The position numbers and the translations under genes were made by a program. Under the pieces are notes generated by a model, which did no database searches, had not been told where the DNA came from, and saw nothing but the letters and a program-made list of their open reading frames with translations. A stretch of 64,000 nt of DNA from Microbacterium aerolatum (GTDB taxonomy: Bacteria > Actinomycetota > Actinomycetes > Actinomycetales > Microbacteriaceae): positions 62,001-126,000 of the forward strand of contig NZ_BJUW01000003.1 in assembly GCF_007988825.1 (NCBI RefSeq), in the 5' to 3' direction. Positions 32,263-40,816 of the stretch are shown here, in pieces. How positions within the stretch are numbered: position 1 is the first letter of the stretch; each line of letters starts with the position of its first letter.

Positions 32263-33422
32263 CCGCGCACCGATTCGACGCGATCACGGAAGCCGACCTG
32301 CGGGCCGCCGGCAGCGTCAAGTGGACGATGTTCCCGGACACCATCGGCGCGTTCGTCGCCGAGATGGACTTCGGCGTCGCGCCCGCCATCACGGACGCGA
32401 TCGACGAGTCGCTGAAGGCCGGGCTGACCGGATACCTCCCGCAGCATCTCGCGACCGCGCTCCAGGAGGCGACGGCCCGCCGATACGCCGAGCACCACGG
32501 CTGGAACCTCACGCCCGACCAGGTGCGCCTCATCCCCGACGTCATCGTGGCGCTGGAGTTCGCGATCGAGAACTTCACGAAACCGGATGCGGCGATCATC
32601 GTGCCCACGCCCGCGTACATGCCGTTCCTGTCAGTGCCGCCGCGGCATGGCCGCAGGGTCATCGAGGTGCCCAGCATCCAGGTGGACGGCCGCTGGGTGA
32701 TGGATCACGAAGGTGTCGCGGCGGCGTTCGCCGACGGTGGCGAGCTGCTCGTACTGTGCAATCCGCACAACCCGCTCGGCACCGTGGCGACGCGTGACGA
32801 GCTGCTGCGGATCGCCGACACGGTGACGGATGCCGGCGGGCGGGTGTTCTCGGACGAGATCCACGCTCCGCTCGTCTACGCGCCGGGCGCGCACATCCCG
32901 TACGCGTCGGTGTCGCCCGAGGCCGCAGCGCACACGGTCACGGCGGCATCCGCGTCGAAGGCGTGGAACCTCGCCGGACTCAAGTGCGCGCAGATCATCT
33001 TCTCGAACGCCGAGTCGCTGGAGATGTGGGAGGCCGACGGCGGCTGGATCGGTCACGGAACCTCGACGACCGGCGCGGTCGCGAACCTCGCCGCGTACAC
33101 GGCCGGCGGCGACTGGCTGGACGACGTCGTGGACTATCTCGACGGCAATCGGCGCCTCCTGGTCGAGCTGGTCGCCGAACACCTGCCGGGCGTTCGGGTG
33201 ACGATGCCGGAGGGGACGTACATCGCTCTGCTCGACTTCCGGGAGACCGGTCTGACCGGTGATCTGGCCGCGTGGTTCCGGGAGCACGCGGGGGTTGCGA
33301 TGACCGACGGGGCCGCGTGCGGCGAGGCGGCGATCGGATTCACCCGATTCGTGTTCGCGACGCCGCGACCGGTGCTGCGCGAGGCCGTGGAACGGATGGG
33401 CCGGGCGCTGCGCGAGCGCTGA
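32259..33422 (+). CDS. MalY/PatB-type PLP-dependent C-S lyase (aminotransferase class I fold)
   Basis: A 387-residue PLP enzyme. The MalY/PatB features are FVAEMDFGVAPAI near residue 30, CNPHNPLGTV near 170 and the PLP lysine in SASKAWNLAGLKCAQ near 235. FSDEIHAPLVY holds the PLP-aspartate. The family cleaves cystathionine or other cysteine S-conjugates to pyruvate, ammonia and a thiol. ATG overlaps the hydrolase stop, so the two genes are coupled. Confidence 0.88.
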   Translation: MTAHRFDAITEADLRAAGSVKWTMFPDTIGAFVAEMDFGVAPAITDAIDESLKAGLTGYLPQHLATALQEATARRYAEHHGWNLTPDQVRLIPDVIVALEFAIENFTKPDAAIIVPTPAYMPFLSVPPRHGRRVIEVPSIQVDGRWVMDHEGVAAAFADGGELLVLCNPHNPLGTVATRDELLRIADTVTDAGGRVFSDEIHAPLVYAPGAHIPYASVSPEAAAHTVTAASASKAWNLAGLKCAQIIFSNAESLEMWEADGGWIGHGTSTTGAVANLAAYTAGGDWLDDVVDYLDGNRRLLVELVAEHLPGVRVTMPEGTYIALLDFRETGLTGDLAAWFREHAGVAMTDGAACGEAAIGFTRFVFATPRPVLREAVERMGRALRER

Positions 33423-33436
33423 GGTCGCCGGAGCGC

Positions 33437-35050
33437 TCAGGCGCGGGCAGCGATCGCTGCCGCATCCACGCCCGGAGGAAGCGCCCCATAGAGGGCGCCG
33501 CCGAACGGGTCGCCCGACAGGCGCGTCGCGCAGAAGGCGTCGGCGACGGCGTGCGGCGCGTGACGCACGAGCAGCGATCCCTGCAGTGCGAGGGCGAGCG
33601 CGCCGACGAGGCGGCGTGCCGCGGCATCCGGCTGTGGATCGGAGGCGACGTCGCCGGCGAGCCGGCGGGTGTGGGCGATCCAGTCGTCCAGGCGCCTATC
33701 GACGCCGGCGGCGCGTGCCACTTCGGCGTCGAAGGCGGCGAGGGAGTCGCCGTCCCGGCCGAGCGCCCGGAGCACATCGAGCGCGATCACGTTGCCCGAT
33801 CCTTCCCACACTGCCATCACGGGCTGCTCGCGATAGCGCTTGGCGAGCGGGAAGGCCTCGGTGTAGCCGTTGCCGCCGAGGCACTCCAGGGCTTCGTAGG
33901 CGTGGCCGGGTCCGCGCTTGCAGATCCAGTACTTCGCGACGGCGGTGGCGAGGCGGCGGAAGGCGATCTCCTCGCCTGTGGCGTCGTCGTCGTGCGCGCG
34001 GGCGAGCCGCAGTGCGGTGGCGGTGGCGGCCTCGGTCTCGAGTTGCAGGTCGGCGAGCACCGTCGTCATCGCGGGCTGGTCGATGAGCGTCCGGCCGAAC
34101 GCCGCCCGGTGCCTGGCGTGCCAGGCGGCCTCGGCGGTGGCCTGGCGCATGCCCGCGGTGGAGCCGAGCACGCAGTCCAGCCGTGTGCGGGCGACCATGT
34201 CGATGATGGTCCGCACGCCGCGGCCCTCCTCGCCGACCAGCGTGGCGACGGCATCCTCGTACTCGACCTCGCTCGACGCGTTGGCGCGATTTCCGAGCTT
34301 GTCCTTGAGGCGCTGGATGCGGATGCCGTTACGCGCGCCGTCGTCGAGGACGCGGGGCAGCAGGAAGCACGACAGCCCGCCGGGCGCCTGCGCGAGCACG
34401 AGAAAGGCGTCCGACATCGGCGCGGAGCAGAACCACTTGTGGCCGTTCAGCACGTACCGGTCGTCGCCGATCGGCGTTGCGGTCGTCGTGTTCGCGCGAA
34501 CGTCGGAGCCGCCCTGCTTCTCGGTCATCGCCATGCCGAACAGGGCGCTGTGCTTGCCGGCTCTCAGCTCGGGGTCGTACGTCGTGCTGAACGTGCGCCG
34601 GAGCCACTCGCTTTCGTCGTGCTGCTGCAGCACCGGGACCACGGCGTGCGTCATCGAGACGGGGCAGGCGTGCCCCGGTTCGATCTGCGCGTAGAGCATG
34701 AAGGTCGCCGCCCGCGCGACGTTCGCGCCGGGCATCGGCTCGACGTACGCACCGGTGTGCGCGCCGTCGGCGACGGCTGCGCCGATGATGCGGTGGTAGG
34801 CGTCGTCGTACTCGACCTCGTCGACGCGATGTCCGTAGCGATCGTGCGTGTGCAGGACGGGCTCGTGGCGGTTCGCGCGTTCCGCGTCGCGTTGGAAGGA
34901 TGCCGCGCCCACCCGCTGTCCGGTCAGATGCAGCCGATGGTGGGCCCAGGCGGCGTCGTGCCGCTCGACGCCTTCGACCAGGGCGGCGTTCGTCGCGTAC
35001 TCGTCGAGGTCGACGCGGGGAGGTGGCTGATTCACGACATCGTGAGGCAT
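33437..35050 (-). CDS. AidB-like acyl-CoA dehydrogenase
   Basis: A 537-residue flavoprotein of the AidB branch of acyl-CoA dehydrogenases. Features are the N-terminal VNQPPPRVDLDEYATNAALVEGVERHDAAW, MTEKQGGSDVRANTT near residue 180, and ECLGGNGYTEAFPLAKRYREQPVMAVWEGSGNV near 400. E. coli AidB is part of the alkylation response and binds DNA through a basic C-terminal region; substrate activity is low. The C-terminus here is short of strongly basic clusters. It stands alone and marks the left border of the IS-rich region. Confidence 0.85.
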   Translation of the reverse strand: MPHDVVNQPPPRVDLDEYATNAALVEGVERHDAAWAHHRLHLTGQRVGAASFQRDAERANRHEPVLHTHDRYGHRVDEVEYDDAYHRIIGAAVADGAHTGAYVEPMPGANVARAATFMLYAQIEPGHACPVSMTHAVVPVLQQHDESEWLRRTFSTTYDPELRAGKHSALFGMAMTEKQGGSDVRANTTTATPIGDDRYVLNGHKWFCSAPMSDAFLVLAQAPGGLSCFLLPRVLDDGARNGIRIQRLKDKLGNRANASSEVEYEDAVATLVGEEGRGVRTIIDMVARTRLDCVLGSTAGMRQATAEAAWHARHRAAFGRTLIDQPAMTTVLADLQLETEAATATALRLARAHDDDATGEEIAFRRLATAVAKYWICKRGPGHAYEALECLGGNGYTEAFPLAKRYREQPVMAVWEGSGNVIALDVLRALGRDGDSLAAFDAEVARAAGVDRRLDDWIAHTRRLAGDVASDPQPDAAARRLVGALALALQGSLLVRHAPHAVADAFCATRLSGDPFGGALYGALPPGVDAAAIAARA

Positions 35051-35240
35051 GAGGCCATCGAATCAGAAATGTTCGACGAGGTGGTGTCACTTCCAAAGCT
35101 ATCCCGGACTAGGGACGGGCCGACTGCCGGGTGTTCGGACCGACAATTCTGCCAGCCTGGACGGTCGTGTCGGAGGCGCTGTCCACAGCTACTCCAGACA
35201 AACCCGGCGGGCAAATACCAGATGATGCGCAATTTCGGAT

Positions 35241-36214
35241 TGAACCGCCTCAGGTTCTCTGCCGCTCCTATGCGGGGAGCGACTCTCGGGTGAGAGTCGC
35301 GTAGTAGGCCTGCTCGAACTCGTTCGGGCTGACCATGCCGAGGCTACCGTGGAGGCGTCGGTGGTTGTACCAATCGACCCATCCGCCGGTCGCGAACTCG
35401 ACGTCCGCGATCGTCTTGAACGGGCCTTCGTGGAACACGGTGGTGCCGATGCATTCGGCCTTGTAGACGCCATTGATCGTCTCCATCAGCGCGTTGTCAT
35501 ACGCGTCGCCGACGGACCCGATCGATGGTGCGATTTCCTCCAGTGCGAGGTGATCGGTGAGCCGAATCGAGGTGTACTGCGACCCGGCATCGCTGTGATG
35601 AATCAGCTGTTTCGCAGCGATGGCGTGGCCTTGCCGGTCTCGTTCCCACAACGCCATGCGCAGCGGGATCATGACCAGATCGACGTGTTTGCTGGTCTGC
35701 GCGTGCCAGGCCACGATGCGTTGCGAGTACACGTCGAGGATGAACGCGAGATACACCCACCCGGCCCAGGTGCGGACGTAAGTGAAATCGGTCACCCAGA
35801 CGCGGTCCGGTGCGGTCGCGGTGAAGTCCCTGTTCAGCAGGTCACCGGCGCGGATGCCGTCCTTCGCGGGGATCGTCGTGCGGATGCCCTTCGCACGAGT
35901 CACCCCGGACAAGCCCAGCAGCCGCATCGACCGGTCAACGGCGCCCCAGGATGCGTCAGCGATCCGGGTGCGGCGGATCAGCGCGGTCATCTTTCGCCGC
36001 CCATACAAGCCCTCCGGGGTCATCTTCCGACGTGTCGTCCCGTCAGCCAGCGTGACGGTCATCCAAGCGGCGTCGCGGACCGCATCCACGACCAGTGCGT
36101 CGGTGACCGTCTTCGCTGAGATGGTCCCTTGTTTCCATGCCCGATAGGTGCGCGCAGCGATCCCCACGCCCTGCTCACGCAGGACACGGGTGATCGACTG
36201 AGTATTCGCTCTTC
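35241..36214 (-). mobile_element. IS3-family element remnant, truncated at its 5' side
   Basis: The terminal sequence TGAACCGCCTCAGGTTCTC at 35241 resembles IS3-type ends, and the following coding strand is an IS3-family orfB. At 36214 the element is cut by the IS21-family element. No orfA is found on either side, so this is not a simple reversible insertion but a remnant. It marks the left edge of the putative acquired region. Confidence 0.75.
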
Positions 36215-36224
36215 TGAGGGCCAC
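35268..36224 (-). pseudogene. IS3-family transposase OrfB, 5'-truncated
   Basis: An open frame of 318 codons. The DDE catalytic core is visible: VWVTDFTYVRTWAG (first Asp), HHSDAGSQYTS (second Asp) and the Glu in NALMETINGVYKAE, plus the family end WVDWYNHRRLHGSLG. The apparent first four codons (GTG GCC CTC A) belong to the IS21 terminal repeat; genuine IS3 sequence starts near RANTQSITRVLREQG. The true N-terminus, the orfA frame and the programmed frameshift site are missing, so a functional transposase is unlikely. Confidence 0.82.
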
Positions 36225-36303
36225 TGATATTGCGGTTCAGGGTCACCCGCTCATCGTCGCGATCGCGTCGGTGAGGGCCACCGAATATTCGGGTTGAGGG
36301 CCA
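36215..36303 (+). repeat. Left terminal repeat array of the IS21 element
   Basis: Two units: TGAGGGCCACTGATATTGCG at 36215 and TGAGGGCCACCGAATATTCG at 36271, each followed by a GGTTCAGGG/GGTTGAGGG half. These are expected IstA-binding sites. Confidence 0.75.
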
Positions 36304-36360
36304 TCCTTCCTAGGCTCCTTCTGCCGCGTGGCTGATCACGCGGCAGAAGGAGTGATTCGG

Positions 36361-37926
36361 ATGGTACGCAAGATCAAGGCGAAGCTGGTGCTCAGGCTTC
36401 GCGCGGATGGGTTCACGGGGCGGCAGATCGCCGCGCAGGGCATGTCGCGCACGAGCGTGGCGGCGGTCATCGACGCCGCCGACCGGGAAGGGATGGGCTG
36501 GGACGACGTCGCCGATCTGGAGGAAGCCGAGGTGTATGCGCGGTTGTTTCCCGGCCGGGGTGAGCATGACAGTGTTCACGCGCAGCCGGACTGGGACGGG
36601 GTGCATCGGGAGCTTGCTCGTGTCGGGGTGACGTTGAAGCTGCTGCATGGCGAGTACGTCGACACCTGCCGGGCGGCGGGGTCGACGGCGATGGGCTACG
36701 ACAGGTTCTGCAAGTCCTACCAGCACCACGTCCTTGTGTCCGGCGCGGCGTCCCGCGTCGGACACAAGGCTGCGCAGACGGTCGAGGTCGACTGGTCAGG
36801 CAAGACGATGGCACTGACTGACCCTGTCACCGGGGCCCAGACACGGGTCTACTTGTTCGTCGGCACGTTACCGTTCTCCCGCTATTCGTTCGTGGAGCCG
36901 ACGCTCGACATGCGGCAGGACACTTGGCTGCGCGCCCACGTCGCCCTGTTCGACTGGTTCGGAGGAAGCGTTCCGCGGATCGTCCCGGACAACCTCAAGA
37001 CGGGAGTGATCTCTCACCCTGCGGAGGGTGAGGTGGTGCTCAACGATGCGTATCGGGAGCTCGCGGCGCACTACTCCGCGGCGGTGCTGCCGGGCCGGGT
37101 GCGTAAGCCGAAGGACAAGGCGAGTGTCGAGAACACCGTCGGCAACATCGCGACCTGGGTGATCGCGGCGCTCCGCGACCGGAGCTTCGCGAGCCTGCCG
37201 GAGCTGCGGGCCGCGGTCTATGAGCGCGTCGCCGCTTACAACGCGGAACCCTTCCAGAAACGAGCCGGGTCCCGGCTCAGCGTGTTCGACGCGGAGGAGA
37301 AGCCGTTGCTGCGGCCGGTGCCGGCGGTTGCGTTCGAGATCTGCCGGTGGTTCTACGGGCGTCGGGTTCAGAAGAACGGGCACGTGGTGTTCGAGCGGAA
37401 CTTCTACTCCGTCCCCTACGCCCACATCGGCCGGGCTGTCGATCTGCGGGTGACGGACGCGACGATCGAGATCTTCGCCGGGCAGGAGCGGCTGACCAGC
37501 CATCTCTTCGCACCCGCGGGGGTGGTGAACGAGTACCGCACCCACGACAGTGACCTGCCTGACGGTCCCCGCTACCGGCAATGGGACGCCGACCGCGTTC
37601 GCGAGTGGGTGGCCAGGGTCGGAGAGAACGCCACGACGGTCGTGAACCGGATCTTCGAGTCGGTTCCGGTCGACGAGCAAGGTCTGGATGCCGCGCTAGC
37701 AGTGCTGCGACTCACCCGCCGCTACTCTGCCGCGCGGGTCGAAGCTGCCGCCGGCATCGCCCTCGCATCCCGGGTGAGATCGCCGCGCTACGCGCACCTG
37801 TGGCCGATCCTCGAGACCCGGCAAGACGATCCCGGCAACCGCGACGCGTGGTCGACACCCGGGGCTGAGCCGGAGCCAACGGGATACGTTCACGGCGCGG
37901 ACTACTACTCGGGAGCGACCCGGTGA
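36361..37926 (+). CDS. istA: IS21-family transposase IstA
   Basis: A 521-residue transposase starting MVRKIKAKLVLRLRADGFTGRQIA, with a helix-turn-helix at about 10-55 and an RNase H-fold DDE domain at about 125-260 (VEVDWSGKTM with the first Asp, DWFGGSVPRIVPDNLKTGV with the second, KDKASVENTVG with the Glu). GAAGGAG lies eight bases before ATG 36361; an in-frame GTG at 36328 is less likely. Catalytic residues appear intact, so the enzyme may be active. Confidence 0.9.
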   Translation: MVRKIKAKLVLRLRADGFTGRQIAAQGMSRTSVAAVIDAADREGMGWDDVADLEEAEVYARLFPGRGEHDSVHAQPDWDGVHRELARVGVTLKLLHGEYVDTCRAAGSTAMGYDRFCKSYQHHVLVSGAASRVGHKAAQTVEVDWSGKTMALTDPVTGAQTRVYLFVGTLPFSRYSFVEPTLDMRQDTWLRAHVALFDWFGGSVPRIVPDNLKTGVISHPAEGEVVLNDAYRELAAHYSAAVLPGRVRKPKDKASVENTVGNIATWVIAALRDRSFASLPELRAAVYERVAAYNAEPFQKRAGSRLSVFDAEEKPLLRPVPAVAFEICRWFYGRRVQKNGHVVFERNFYSVPYAHIGRAVDLRVTDATIEIFAGQERLTSHLFAPAGVVNEYRTHDSDLPDGPRYRQWDADRVREWVARVGENATTVVNRIFESVPVDEQGLDAALAVLRLTRRYSAARVEAAAGIALASRVRSPRYAHLWPILETRQDDPGNRDAWSTPGAEPEPTGYVHGADYYSGATR

Positions 37927-38669
37927 GCCTCTTGGACTCCGAGACCAAGCGGAAGCTGCGGGAGATGGGGGTGACGTCGCTGGTCGACGCGTTCGAGGTT
38001 CAGGACGACACCCTCACACTCGGGATGGTGTTCGAAGAACGCGTCAAGCTCGCCGTCGACGACGCCCACGCCACCTTCACCCACGCCAAGGTCGAAGGGC
38101 TGATCCGGCGGGCAGGGCTGCGATATCCGAACGCAGACCTGCGACGCGTCGACATGCTCGAGCAACGCGGCCTGGACCGGGGAGTGATCTCGCAGCTGGG
38201 CACCTGCCAGTTCATCACCCGGCAGCAGAACGTCGTGTTCCAAGGGTTCACCGGGTCCGGGAAGTCCTACCTCGGCTCGGCGCTGGCCAAGCAGGCATGT
38301 CAGCACCGCTATCGGGCGCACTACGTCCGCATGCCCGACCTCGAAGAGTCCTGGGCGACAGCTCGGGACCGGCCGGCGGGGAAGGAGAAGTGGCTCCGCA
38401 AATACGCCGCGTTCACGCTGCTGGTGATCGACGAGTGGCTGCTCGACAGTCCCGATGACAGCGTCCGCGGCATGCTGCTCGAGCTCCTCGAACGCCGCTA
38501 CGACACAACATCGACGGTGTTCTGCACCCAGTACGCCAAGAAGGACTGGCACCAACGCCTCGGCGGCGGCGTCCACGCCGACGCGATCATGGACCGCATA
38601 GTCCACAACACCATCTGGATCGAAACCGGCGGCACCAACATGCGCGAACACACCGCCATGACGACCTGA
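37923..38669 (+). CDS. istB: IS21-family helper ATPase IstB
   Basis: A 248-residue AAA+ ATPase that assists IstA in target selection. Walker A is GFTGSGKSYLG near residue 110 and Walker B LLVIDEWLLD near 163. The GTG start overlaps the istA stop (GTGA), the usual coupled arrangement. Complete. Confidence 0.9.
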   Translation: MSLLDSETKRKLREMGVTSLVDAFEVQDDTLTLGMVFEERVKLAVDDAHATFTHAKVEGLIRRAGLRYPNADLRRVDMLEQRGLDRGVISQLGTCQFITRQQNVVFQGFTGSGKSYLGSALAKQACQHRYRAHYVRMPDLEESWATARDRPAGKEKWLRKYAAFTLLVIDEWLLDSPDDSVRGMLLELLERRYDTTSTVFCTQYAKKDWHQRLGGGVHADAIMDRIVHNTIWIETGGTNMREHTAMTT

Positions 38670-38718
38670 CCGACGCCGGTGAGCGCCGCCACGACGGGTG
38701 GCGCTCACCGGCAATATC

Positions 38719-38776
38719 CAGTGGCCTCGAATCCCAATATCCAGTGGCCCTGAACCGCAATACTCAGTGGCCCTCA
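38719..38776 (-). repeat. Right terminal repeat array of the IS21 element
   Basis: Three units of CCAGTGG/CAGTGG preceded by AATATC or AATACT (near 38712, 38734, 38760), ending ...CAGTGGCCCTCA at 38776. The outermost copy is inverted with respect to the left end over about 30 bases. Confidence 0.75.
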
Positions 38777-39083
38777 CGCCTCCAAATACTCACTGGATTT
38801 CGTACCGCACCTTCCTCTGCTGAGCATTTGACGTCTTGAGCCCACGCGATCGCGCGGTTCAGAGCCCAGCGATCGCGCGGGAGGGAGCGAGTAGCGGTGT
38901 GTTGACAGCCACTGGCTCCCTCTCGCGGGCCTCACCGGTCTCACCGCCGCCGTCACCCCGTCGGAGCGCAATCTTTGACTTCTCGATCGACACGGGAGAC
39001 TGGACGTGTCCGTAATATCGGACAACTAACCGATTTACTGAACAAAATGCTAGCTTGGGCGTACCTTCAAGGAAAGGAGACTC
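38777..39083. other. 307-base gene-free region upstream of the Gfo/Idh gene
   Basis: No supported gene. It contains a repeated GCGATCGCGCGG motif (near 38847 and 38869), the operator-like palindrome at 39007-39024, and AAGGAAAGGAGA as ribosome-binding site for the gene at 39084. It must hold that gene's promoter; no confident -35/-10 pair was picked. Confidence 0.6.
39007..39027. promoter_or_regulatory. Operator-like palindrome before the Gfo/Idh gene
   Basis: TGTCCG-TAATAT-CGGACA is a perfect 6-base inverted repeat at 39007-39024. The 20-mer GTCCGTAATATCGGACAACT (39008-39027) matches 41982-42001, in the promoter region between the regulator operon and dhaK, at 14 of 20 positions without gaps. 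It is a candidate binding site for one of the two IclR-type proteins. Confidence 0.6.
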
Positions 39084-40106
39084 ATGAGAGAAGAAGTACG
39101 CTGGGGTGTCCTCGGCGCAGCATGGATCAACGACGCGACCATTCCCGGCATCCTTTCCGCGCCCAATGCGAGTCTCGTCGGCGTCGCAAGCCGGCGCCCG
39201 GGTGTATCGGAAGCTGAGGCTCAGCGATGGGGTGCCTCGAAGACGTTCGGTGCCTACGAGGCTGTTCTTCAGGATCCGGACGTCGATGCGGTCTACATCC
39301 CGTTGCCGAACACTCTGCACGTCGAGTGGACGCTTGCGGCACTGGAGGCTGGCAAGCACGTTCTCTGTGAGAAACCCATCGCGTTGTCCAGTGAGGACGT
39401 GCAGCGGATCGCGGATACCGCGGACCGCACTGGCCGTCTCGTGATGGAAGCGTTCATGTACAGGTTCGCGCCCCGCTGGCGTGCCGCTATCACTGCACTG
39501 CGTGAGGGGCAGGTGGGGGAGCCTCGAGTTGCTCGCATCGCTCTCGGGTTCAAACAGCACTATGACGAGTACAACATCCGCTTCGACCCCGCCGCCGGTG
39601 GAGGAGTGCTGTGGGACCTCGGCTGCTACGCCATCGACATGGCCCGTGCAGTCTTCGACTGTGAACCCACCGCGATCACGGGAACCGGCTGGACGCGTCC
39701 CGGCGAGAGTGTCCTCACCTCCGCTGATGCACTGCTGTCGTTCCCGGACGGACGTACCGGGATGCTGAGCGTCTCCTTCGATTACTCGAATCCGATGAGC
39801 CAGGTAGACGTGGTGGGAACGGATGGCTGGATCAGCCTCCCTGGCAGCGGCATGCGCCGTGAGCCTCACACGTACATGATGTCGCATCGCTATGGGGACG
39901 AGCCTTACATCGACGGCATCGAGCCACGGTCGCAGAAGTTTCTGTACACCGACACCTATGCCGGCGAAATCGAGCACCTCAGTCGAGCCATTCTCACTGG
40001 ACAGCCCCTCGAGCGGTCCATCCGTGATTCGCTATCAACCACTCAGACCATCGAGGCATGGATCGAGTCCGTGGAGAAGAATCTTCCAGTTACGCTGACT
40101 GCCTGA
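39084..40106 (+). CDS. Gfo/Idh/MocA-family sugar or polyol oxidoreductase
   Basis: A 340-residue NAD(P)-dependent oxidoreductase: Rossmann motif [17 protein letters not shown] at about residues 8-24, [12 protein letters not shown] (EKP motif) near 95, and the catalytic DxxxH-like region [15 protein letters not shown] near 175, where the usual histidine is replaced by tyrosine/aspartate-containing sequence. The family oxidises sugars, inositols or their derivatives. Monocistronic, but it shares an operator-like site with the dhaK operon and converges with the regulators, so it probably feeds or serves that pathway. Confidence 0.85.
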   Translation: MREEVRWGVLGAAWINDATIPGILSAPNASLVGVASRRPGVSEAEAQRWGASKTFGAYEAVLQDPDVDAVYIPLPNTLHVEWTLAALEAGKHVLCEKPIALSSEDVQRIADTADRTGRLVMEAFMYRFAPRWRAAITALREGQVGEPRVARIALGFKQHYDEYNIRFDPAAGGGVLWDLGCYAIDMARAVFDCEPTAITGTGWTRPGESVLTSADALLSFPDGRTGMLSVSFDYSNPMSQVDVVGTDGWISLPGSGMRREPHTYMMSHRYGDEPYIDGIEPRSQKFLYTDTYAGEIEHLSRAILTGQPLERSIRDSLSTTQTIEAWIESVEKNLPVTLTA

Positions 40107-40135
40107 TCGGACATCCTCCTCGAGCCAGGCGGATG

Positions 40136-40816
40136 TTACTGCGCCACCTCGCCGAAGGTCGCACCTCCGTGAACGGAGAGCGTCGTCGCCAGACGCAGCA
40201 GAGCGGTCGACACCTCGCGCACCGAGGCCGACGGTGCGTTCCGCGGAAGCATTGCCGTGACCCACACGGGGGGCGCTGTCGCTGCCCCGCGAGATATCGG
40301 CGACTCCACGACAGTCATGCCATCGGCGTGCTCTGCCACGGTGACACCAAGTTCTGGGTTGGTCTCCCGGACGCCGTCGGACGTTGAGCGCAGGCCCGGG
40401 TAAGGAGTGAGCGGCAGCGGGTCGGCCCCATGGATGACTTCGAGGATGAGATCGGCATCGTCGTGCGCCATCGAGAGGAAGACCGTCAGCCCGGACAGGA
40501 TGATCGAGCCGCGGACCTGAGCCGCGAGCAACTGTACGAGGCCCTTTTCCTTGACCAGCTCATCGATGAGCTCGACGAACCTCACCCCCAGCTTGTACCG
40601 GCCGTCCGCGACGCGCTGGAGGAGGCTCTGCTCCGCGAGGGAACTGCAGAGGTCGCCGACGGTGGACTTGGGGAACGACAGAGTGCGTGCGAGATCGGTG
40701 AGCGAGCGCGCATCCTGGCTGGAGGCGATCTCGTCGGTGAGACGGGCGATCTTGTGTGCCGCGGTCACCCGATCCTGCGATGCCAGTGTTCCGTTGTTGG
40801 TTGTTGCTGTCACCAC
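40136..40816 (-). CDS. IclR-type regulator (short effector domain)
   Basis: 226 residues. The winged helix (about 20-85: ARSLTDLARTLSFPKSTVGDLCSSLAEQSLLQRVADGRYKLGVRFVELI) is IclR-like. The remaining 140 residues resemble a shortened IclR ligand domain (TVFLSMAHDDADLILEVIHG, GVTVAEHADGMTVVESPI). The start overlaps the end of the upstream fusion-regulator gene by seven bases, so both are made from one transcript. It probably co-regulates the catabolic operon. Confidence 0.78.
   Translation of the reverse strand: MVTATTNNGTLASQDRVTAAHKIARLTDEIASSQDARSLTDLARTLSFPKSTVGDLCSSLAEQSLLQRVADGRYKLGVRFVELIDELVKEKGLVQLLAAQVRGSIILSGLTVFLSMAHDDADLILEVIHGADPLPLTPYPGLRSTSDGVRETNPELGVTVAEHADGMTVVESPISRGAATAPPVWVTAMLPRNAPSASVREVSTALLRLATTLSVHGGATFGEVAQ

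Larger units (their letters stand above)
36215..38776 (+). mobile_element. Complete IS21-family insertion sequence
   Basis: 2562 bases bounded by TGAGGGCCACTGATATTGCG (36215) and its inverted counterpart ending at 38776, whose complement reads TGAGGGCCACTGAGTATTGC. Multiple internal copies of the GGGCCACTGG-ATATTG unit occur at both ends, the IS21-type transposase-binding array. It carries istA and istB with overlapping start/stop. No direct target duplication is recognisable in the flanks, so one flank was probably rearranged. Confidence 0.88.

Noticed and set aside
38774..39025. Minus-strand open frame to the right of the IS21 element as the missing IS3 orfA
   Set aside because: Its translation lacks the OrfA helix-turn-helix and leucine zipper, and its end is built from the IS21 terminal repeat.
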